A stretch of 10,535 nt of DNA, taken from an uncultured Desulfovibrio sp. Its GTDB lineage: Bacteria; Desulfobacterota; Desulfovibrionia; Desulfovibrionales; Desulfovibrionaceae. The notes beneath the pieces were generated by a model. That model had not been told where the DNA came from. It made no database searches and worked only from the letters and a program-made list of their open reading frames with translations. The translations under genes and the position numbers were made by a program. Numbering within the stretch: the first letter of the stretch is position 1; every line of letters starts with the position of its first letter. The stretch is taken from assembly GCA_947177085.1 (NCBI GenBank), contig CAMWTD010000049.1, forward strand, positions 1 to 10,535, given 5' to 3'. Positions 5,579 to 10,535 of the stretch are shown piece after piece.

Positions 5579-6103
5579 ATGCGCGCACGGCAAAAGGCGA
5601 CCGGCTGGAAGATGCCCCTGATCTTTTGCGGGGCCATCCTTGTCATGGTGGGGCTGGGCGCGCTGCTGCGGCCGCCGCCGGCGACGCCCCCGGAACTGCC
5701 CGGGGCGCTGACGGCGAAGGCCAGGGCGCTCGTCATCGACCTTGATACGCCGGAAGGCCGCCCCTGGAAGGAGCGCATCGTGAGCGCGGCCAGCGGCTTC
5801 GCGCCCCCGGATCTCAAGGCGGAGCGCCTTGGCGCGGTGGCGGCCGAAGCCGTGGCTGCCGGACGCCTGGACGCGGCCTGCGCCGCCGCCGTGCAGGCGG
5901 GGGACGGGGCCGGGCGCGACGCCGCCTTTGCCGGGATCTTCACGGCCGCCGCGCGCGAGTGCGCCACCTTGCCCTGGGCGGTTTTTGCCGTGCACGGCGT
6001 GCGCGACACGGAACGCGCCGCCGCCCTGGCCCGGGAGCTCACGGGCCGCTGGCGGGCCTGCGGGGAAGGGCGGGCGCAGATGTCCCCACCGCATTCCAGG
6101 TAA
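5579..6103 (+). CDS. Membrane-anchored protein of unknown function
   Basis: I do not recognise this 174-residue protein. An N-terminal basic stretch (RARQK) leads into one hydrophobic segment (about 13-30, PLIFCGAILVMVGLGALL), then a Pro-rich linker (32-41). An Ala-rich, mostly helical domain (about 43-162) follows, probably on the periplasmic side. Cysteines at 101, 128 and 161 lie outside the membrane segment and could form a disulfide. The conserved-looking patch LPWAVFAVHGVRDTERA (131-147) is the most distinctive part. Codon use matches the neighbours, so it is likely real. GGAG (5563-5566) is rather far from the ATG; ATG 5612 would remove part of the basic end. It sits between a weak terminator and a strong one and may be its own transcription unit. 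Confidence 0.65.
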   Translation: MRARQKATGWKMPLIFCGAILVMVGLGALLRPPPATPPELPGALTAKARALVIDLDTPEGRPWKERIVSAASGFAPPDLKAERLGAVAAEAVAAGRLDAACAAAVQAGDGAGRDAAFAGIFTAAARECATLPWAVFAVHGVRDTERAAALARELTGRWRACGEGRAQMSPPHSR

Positions 6104-6140
6104 ATTTCAAGATCGGGCCCCAACCTCCCTCGGGCCCCGG

Positions 6141-6180
6141 CCGCCCTCTCCCCACCAGCGCAGGGGAGGGGGCGGTTTTT
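6141..6180 (+). terminator. Strong intrinsic terminator
   Basis: CCGCCCTCTCCCC (6141-6153) pairs with GGGGAGGGGGCGG (6163-6175) in a 13-bp stem with a single G-U wobble and a nine-base loop, followed directly by TTTTT. It lies 38 bases after the unknown membrane protein and should isolate it from the hybrid kinase downstream. Confidence 0.9.
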
Positions 6181-6202
6181 CGTGCCGCAACGGCCGCCGG
6201 GC

Positions 6203-6231
6203 TTGTAAAAGCCGCAAAATGCCAGTATAGC
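6203..6231 (+). promoter_or_regulatory. Candidate sigma70 promoter of the hybrid kinase
   Basis: TTGTAA (6203-6208) and TATAGC (6226-6231) each match 4 of 6 consensus bases and are separated by exactly 17 bases. The site lies just after the terminator and about 150 bases before the kinase start. The leader would contain a perfect 14-bp GC palindrome at 6342-6355. No sigma54 element was seen here. Confidence 0.45.
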
Positions 6232-6389
6232 CAACGGAGCTTTTTCCGCGCGGCGCGTCGTGTATTTCATTGTTTTCCTTTTATTGAGGTTTGCGCCCGG
6301 GCCCCGGCCCGCGGAAGCGTGGCGAACCGCCGGCGCTTTCGCGCGCGGCCGCGCGGCCTGCCAGGAAGCGGAACCAGGGATGTCCCCCC

Positions 6390-9300
6390 ATGTATGACCG
6401 TACCATCCGGTTCTCGTTCATCGGCTGCCCGGAGCAGGTGTTCGCGATATTCAAGACCGTTGCGCCGCTGCCCGGCTTCCGGCATGAGCTCGCGCAATGC
6501 CCGGCCGGGGCGGATGTCATCCTCGCCGGGCCGGGACTCGACGCCGCGGCCCTGGCCGCGCTGGAAAGCGTGGGCGACCGCGCCCGGCTGGTGCTCCTGC
6601 CCGGCGAGGGGCGGGAAGTGCCCGATGGCCTGCTGGCCGCCGCCCGGGACGTCTGGCGGCTGCCCATGCCCGACGCCGAGCTGCGCTTTCATTTCACGCG
6701 GCTGCTCGAACAGTTCCGTGAGGGCCGGGAACTCTGGCAGGCGCGGCATTTCCTCGAAGCGGTGCTCGAGACCAGCCCCAACATGATCTGGTTCAAGAGC
6801 CGGGAAGGCAGCCACGATCTTGTCAACGCGGCCTTTTGCCGCGCCGTGGGCAAGACGCGCGAGCAGGTGCAGGGGCGGGGCCACGCCTATATCTGGGACG
6901 TGCCCGAGGACGACCCTGCCTGCATCGAGTCCGAGCGGGTGGTCATGGAAAGCGGCGAGACCCACGCCTCCGAGGAGGTCATCACCACCGGCGCGGGCGA
7001 GCGCCAGCTCATCGTCTACAAGTCGCCGCTGCGCGGGCCGGACGGCAACATGATGGGGACCATGGGCATCGCCGTGGACGTGACCCAGGAGCGCCGCTAC
7101 CGCGAGCGCATCCTGCAGGACAACGCCGCCCTGGAGGCCCTCTTCACCAGCATGGATTGCGGCATCCTCTGCCATTCGCTGGACGGGGCGCGCGTCATCA
7201 GCATCAATCCCGCCGCGCTGGAGCTTCTGGACTTCGCCTCCCGCGAGGACCTGCAATCCCAGGGCTTCCAGATGGTGGCGAGCACCGTGGCCGACGAGGA
7301 CAAGGACAAGCTGCGCGCGGCCATCGGGCAGCTCAGGAACGTGGGCGACAGCGCCAATTACGAGTACCGCGTGCTGCACCGCGACGGCAGGACCGTGCAC
7401 ATCATGGGCAGCGCGCGCCTCGTGGAGATGGACGGCGAGGTGGTCTGCCAGCGCTTCCTCCTCGACTGCACGGCGCAAAAACTGGCCGAGGAGCGCGAGC
7501 AGCACGAGAAGGACCGCCGCCAGCGCAAGCTCGTGCGCGCCCTCAGCGTGGATTACCAGCTCGTGTGCGTGCTGGACGCGGGATCGGACGACGGCCGGGT
7601 GCTCCAGCTCGGTGACGCGCCGGACAGGCGTCTCGCCGAGATCTTCGCGGCCGATGCGCCCTTCATGGAAAAGGTGGAGACCTATGTGCGCGCCTGCGTG
7701 CACCCCGATGACCGCGAGGCCCTGCGCAAGAGCTGCTCGCCCGCGGCGCTCAGGGCCACGCTCAGGCAGCGCGAGACGGTCTATTTCAACTACCGCGCGC
7801 TCCATGGGGGCGATATCCTCTATTTCCAGCTCAAGGCCGTGCGCGTGGGCGCGCCGGACGAGCCCTTCGGCGTCGTGGTGGGCCTGCAAAGCGTGGACGC
7901 TCGCACCCGGCAGGAAATGAAGCAAAAAGCCCAGCTCGCCGAGGCCCTCAAGCAGGCCAAGCGCGCGAGCCGCGCCAAGAGCCTCTTCCTCTCCAACATG
8001 TCGCACGACATCCGCACGCCCATGAACGCGGTGGTGGGCTATACGTCGCTCGCGCTCACCCAGCTTGACCGCCCGGCCCAGGTGGAGGGCTACCTGCAGA
8101 AGATCCTCGCTTCGGGCAACCACCTCATCAGCCTTATCAACGACATTCTCGACATGAGCTATATCGAGAGCGGCAAGATCGAGCTGGAGGAAAAGCCGCA
8201 GGACCTTCCCGTCATCCTGCGCGAGATCTGGAACATCGTCCAGCCCGCGGCCAGCGCCCGGGAGCAGAGCCTCAGCCTCGAGGTGGAGGACGTGCGCGAC
8301 GAGCGCGTGCTGTGCGACAAGTTGCGCCTCTCCCAGGTGTTGCTCAATCTGCTCAGCAATTCGGTCAAGTACACGGGCCGCGGCGGGGCCATCCACATGC
8401 TCGTGCGCCAGCGGGATTGCGCCGCGCCCGGGCGCGCGGCGTACGAGTTCCGCATCAGGGACAACGGCATCGGCATGAGCGCGGAATTTCTCGCCCGCAT
8501 CTTCGAGCCTTTCGAGCGCGCGCAGACCTCCACCGTGGCCGGGACCGAGGGCACGGGCCTCGGCATGGCCATCACCAAGAACCTTGTGGACATGATGCAG
8601 GGCGACATTGAGGTGGAGAGCGAGCCCGGCGTGGGCACGGAATTTGTGCTGCGCCTCATGTTCCGGCTGCCCGAGGCGGCGGAAAGTGAACAGCCCGGGG
8701 CTGCCGGGCAAAGGGTGCTGGTGGCCGAGGCCGATGCGGAGGCTGCCGGGCGCATGGTGCGCCTTTTGGCCGCCCACGGGATGCCCGCGGACCTCGCGAC
8801 AAGCGAAGCGGAAGCGCAAAGCCTGCTCGAGGCCGCCGGGGAGGGGGGCTACAGCCTCTGCCTTGTGGGCAGCCACTTCCCTGGCCGCGCGGCGTTCTGT
8901 GCGGGGGCCCCCCAAGGCGGCGGGGAAAAGCGTCCCTTTGTGGCCGTTGTCTGCGACAACTGGACCACGGCCCACGCGCCCGTGGGGGCGGCGTCGGATG
9001 CGCCGGACGCCGCCGGGGTGGACGCCTGGCTCGGCAGGCCCGTCTTCTGGGCGGATGTCGCCGCCCTGCTGGAGGCCGGGCGCGAGGCCAGGGCCGCAGG
9101 CGAGGCCCATGCCGTGCCGCACGCCGAGCACCCGGGCCGCATCCTCCTTGCCGAAGACAATGCCATGAACCGGGAAATCGCCGTGGAGTTCCTCACCGGG
9201 GCCGGCTACGAGGTGGATGTGGCCGTGAACGGCCGCGAAGCCGTGGAACTGCTGGCGGCCGCGCCCCCGCTTACGTATGACGTGGTGCTCATGGACGTGC

Positions 9301-9515
9301 AGATGCCCGTGCTGGACGGCTACGGGGCCACGCAGGCCATCCGCTCCCTGGAGGACCCGCGCCTCGCCACCGTGCCCATCATCGCGCTCACGGCCAACTC
9401 CTTCGAGGAGGACAGGCAGGAGGCGCTGCGGCGGGGCATGAACGGCCACATCGCCAAGCCCATCGACTTCAAGCTGCTCTTTGCGACTTTGGAGCGGCTG
9501 CTGGCCCGGGGCTGA
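6390..9515 (+). CDS. Soluble PAS-containing hybrid histidine kinase with three receiver-like domains
   Basis: Cytoplasmic protein of 1041 residues with no membrane segment. Order of domains: an N-terminal receiver-like fold (about 5-110) without the phosphoacceptor Asp or the Lys; PAS (about 120-235); PAS (about 244-368); a third probably PAS-like region (about 382-505) with HPDDR; a coiled coil (508-532); HisKA with SHDIRTP (His539). The ATPase core follows, with N box NLLSNSVKYT (653-662), DNGIGM (691-696), FEPFER (705-710) and GTEGTGLGM (718-726). A degenerate receiver (about 774-895) has Gly827 at the Asp position and Arg883 at the Lys position. A complete receiver (917-1035) has Asp969, Thr1001 and Lys1023. 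It should autophosphorylate and pass phosphate to Asp969. There is no phosphotransfer or DNA-binding domain, so the output partner lies elsewhere. The start ATG 6390 follows AGGGA; the TTG at 6291 would add an unlikely Arg/Pro-rich tail. The signal is unknown. Confidence 0.93.
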   Translation: MYDRTIRFSFIGCPEQVFAIFKTVAPLPGFRHELAQCPAGADVILAGPGLDAAALAALESVGDRARLVLLPGEGREVPDGLLAAARDVWRLPMPDAELRFHFTRLLEQFREGRELWQARHFLEAVLETSPNMIWFKSREGSHDLVNAAFCRAVGKTREQVQGRGHAYIWDVPEDDPACIESERVVMESGETHASEEVITTGAGERQLIVYKSPLRGPDGNMMGTMGIAVDVTQERRYRERILQDNAALEALFTSMDCGILCHSLDGARVISINPAALELLDFASREDLQSQGFQMVASTVADEDKDKLRAAIGQLRNVGDSANYEYRVLHRDGRTVHIMGSARLVEMDGEVVCQRFLLDCTAQKLAEEREQHEKDRRQRKLVRALSVDYQLVCVLDAGSDDGRVLQLGDAPDRRLAEIFAADAPFMEKVETYVRACVHPDDREALRKSCSPAALRATLRQRETVYFNYRALHGGDILYFQLKAVRVGAPDEPFGVVVGLQSVDARTRQEMKQKAQLAEALKQAKRASRAKSLFLSNMSHDIRTPMNAVVGYTSLALTQLDRPAQVEGYLQKILASGNHLISLINDILDMSYIESGKIELEEKPQDLPVILREIWNIVQPAASAREQSLSLEVEDVRDERVLCDKLRLSQVLLNLLSNSVKYTGRGGAIHMLVRQRDCAAPGRAAYEFRIRDNGIGMSAEFLARIFEPFERAQTSTVAGTEGTGLGMAITKNLVDMMQGDIEVESEPGVGTEFVLRLMFRLPEAAESEQPGAAGQRVLVAEADAEAAGRMVRLLAAHGMPADLATSEAEAQSLLEAAGEGGYSLCLVGSHFPGRAAFCAGAPQGGGEKRPFVAVVCDNWTTAHAPVGAASDAPDAAGVDAWLGRPVFWADVAALLEAGREARAAGEAHAVPHAEHPGRILLAEDNAMNREIAVEFLTGAGYEVDVAVNGREAVELLAAAPPLTYDVVLMDVQMPVLDGYGATQAIRSLEDPRLATVPIIALTANSFEEDRQEALRRGMNGHIAKPIDFKLLFATLERLLARG

Positions 9516-9611
9516 AGGATCTTCCGCCGCCACGACCGCGCGGGTTCAGGGCTTTCCGGGCTCTTCAGGCGCACGTTTCCGGATGCGTCCGCGCCGGCCG
9601 CTCCAATATCG

Positions 9612-9631
9612 CCTGTCACCGCAGGGACAGG
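9612..9631. terminator. Weak hairpin between convergent genes
   Basis: CCTGTC (9612-9617) pairs with GACAGG (9626-9631) across an eight-base loop. There is no T-run on either side, so it is at best a weak terminator for the two genes that meet here. Nothing better was found in 9516-9647. Confidence 0.25.
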
Positions 9632-9647
9632 GCCGCCCCGTGCGGGC

Positions 9648-10355
9648 CTACTTCCCCTGCCGCTCCGCGAGCATCTTCTCAAGCGTCGCGCGGGCGAGCA
9701 TTCCCGGGGCCTCCCCCGCCTTTTCCGTGAGGATGACCACGGCCTCGTCAAGTTGCTCCGGCGTGAGGCCCGTATTGAGGGAAAAACCGAGGTGCGCCTT
9801 GAGCTGCCCGTAAGCGGGGAGCGCCGCCAGCGCGGCGATGGTGGCGAGCTCCCGCTCCTGCGCGCTGAGCACCCCGCGGCTAAAAATGTCGCAGAAGAGG
9901 TGCTCCTTGAGGAACTGGTCGATGCCCAGGGCGAAGGCATAGACCGGCGCATCGGCCGGACGGCCCAGAAGCGCCGTCTGGGTGGCCGAGCCGATGGCCT
10001 TGCGGTCCGCTCCGGCGGGGAGCGGCCGGGGCTGCTCCCCTTCGGGATCGTTTTTTCCGGCCTTTTTCCGTTTTTCCACCACGCCCATGAAGGTGTTGAG
10101 GCCGTCCAGGCTGCGCGGGAAGCCGCAATAGGCGTAGAGCTGGATGAGGACTTCCTTGATGTCGTTGACAGTAAGGCCGCTGTCGAGCCCGGCTTCCAGC
10201 GCCCGCGCGAGCGCCGCCTGGTCGCCCAGGGCCGTGAGCGCCGCAATGGGGACAATGGCCGCCCCGCGCCTGTCCAGCCGCCCGGCGGCGAAGACGGGGC
10301 TCGCGAGGGCGAGAAGCAGCGCCCCGGCGACAAGGGAAAGAACGAAGTTTTTCAT
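9648..10355 (-). CDS. Secreted tandem carboxymuconolactone-decarboxylase-family protein
   Basis: Protein of 235 residues with a clear Sec signal peptide (MKNFVLSLVAGALLLALASPVFA, likely cut near 23-24). The first CMD-like repeat (about 45-95) has EVLIQLYAYCGFPRSLDGLN (68-87), the family hallmark with Glu68 and Cys77. The first cysteine of the AhpD CxxC pair is replaced, so AhpD-type disulfide peroxidase chemistry is not supported. A second repeat follows (about 150-215) with LSAQERELATIAALAALPAYGQLKAHLG (163-190) and His188. The charged linker (95-125) is low in complexity. Proteins with two CMD repeats are found in many bacteria, mostly with unproven substrates; a role in oxidative or electrophile stress is possible. 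It converges on the hybrid kinase, with 132 bases between the stop codons and no clear terminator. No good ribosome binding site precedes the ATG. Confidence 0.85.
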   Translation of the reverse strand: MKNFVLSLVAGALLLALASPVFAAGRLDRRGAAIVPIAALTALGDQAALARALEAGLDSGLTVNDIKEVLIQLYAYCGFPRSLDGLNTFMGVVEKRKKAGKNDPEGEQPRPLPAGADRKAIGSATQTALLGRPADAPVYAFALGIDQFLKEHLFCDIFSRGVLSAQERELATIAALAALPAYGQLKAHLGFSLNTGLTPEQLDEAVVILTEKAGEAPGMLARATLEKMLAERQGK

Positions 10356-10409
10356 AGGCGTCGTCGTGATTTTTTATTCTGTTGTCTCGCGGTTGAGGAA
10401 TTTCCACCT

Positions 10410-10436
10410 TCCGTCTGGAGCGAAGCGACAGACGGA
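10410..10436. repeat. Hairpin capped by the ultrastable GCGAAGC loop
   Basis: TCCGTCTG (10410-10417) and CAGACGGA (10429-10436) form a perfect 8-bp stem. The inner bases GA-GCGAAGC-GA (10418-10428) allow tandem G-A mismatches and then a GCGAAGC mini-hairpin, a sequence known for unusual stability as DNA. No T-run follows on either strand, so it is not an ordinary terminator. It lies 55-81 bases upstream of the secreted CMD protein, in its probable leader. It could be a REP-like repeat unit or a structured 5' region; a genome-wide copy count would decide. Confidence 0.5.
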
Positions 10437-10510
10437 TGCTGGAGCCGGAAAAATCCTAAAAAATAAGATTCTTGCTGCTTGCAAGGAAGATAAAAATTTC
10501 CGCAGGGAGT

Positions 10511-10522
10511 GTACTTAAGTAC
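10511..10522. promoter_or_regulatory. 12-bp perfect palindrome, candidate operator
   Basis: GTACTTAAGTAC is a perfect palindrome in an AT-rich patch about 155 bases upstream of the secreted CMD gene and close to the window edge. Half-sites of the TACT/AGTA type recall those reported for HxlR (DUF24) regulators that sense electrophiles and oxidants, but that link is only a suggestion. The regulated gene could be the CMD gene or one beyond the edge. Confidence 0.4.
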
Positions 10523-10535
10523 TCGACCAAGGAAA

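Noticed and set aside
6267..9533. A 1088-codon open frame on the minus strand, antisense to the hybrid kinase
   Set aside because: The + strand frame encodes clear PAS, kinase and receiver motifs. The antisense frame is His/Ala/Gly/Arg-rich without any domain and is open because G/C at third positions avoids stop codons in that phase.

Overview
The window is about 10.5 kb of GC-rich bacterial DNA with strong G/C preference at third codon positions. Its content is almost entirely regulatory and envelope-associated. A ZraPSR-type cassette, a large soluble hybrid kinase and a secreted carboxymuconolactone-decarboxylase-like protein fit a high-GC member of the Desulfovibrionaceae. That assignment is inferred from gene style, not from a marker gene, so it is tentative.

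Layout. Positions 1-578 hold no gene I can support. This stretch contains a strong hairpin (15-40), short repeats, an AT-rich island (about 375-428) and several dyads, and it ends at a bidirectional terminator-like hairpin (579-600). At 655-1206 (minus strand) lies a small exported ZraP/Spy/CpxP-like protein. It is divergent from a + strand run of three genes: a membrane histidine kinase (1378-2949, ZraS-like), a sigma54-dependent response regulator (3008-4378, ZraR-like) and a LacI-family repressor (4400-5458). Next come a membrane-anchored protein of unknown function (5579-6103), a clear terminator (6141-6180), and a 1041-residue soluble hybrid histidine kinase (6390-9515). Convergent to the kinase is a secreted tandem-CMD protein (9648-10355, minus strand). 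Its upstream region carries an unusual stable hairpin and a 12-bp perfect palindrome at the window edge.

How the genes work together. The kinase and sigma54 activator should form one phosphorelay pair. The gap before the zraP-like gene contains a near-consensus -24/-12 sigma54 element pointing at that gene (TCGCACG-N4-TTGCA on the minus strand). The kinase/regulator operon has a good sigma70-type promoter pointing the other way (GTGACA-N17-TATACT). This matches the known ZraPSR logic: an envelope-stress or metal sensor drives a periplasmic chaperone-like protein through sigma54. The LacI gene 21 nt behind the activator is an uncommon addition and suggests a metabolic input or output.

The hybrid kinase is a separate unit. 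It has an N-terminal receiver-like domain, two or three PAS domains, a complete kinase core and two C-terminal receiver folds. Only the last receiver keeps the phosphoacceptor Asp, and the other two receiver-like folds look degenerate. I saw no CRISPR array, tRNA, rRNA, transposase or phage gene.
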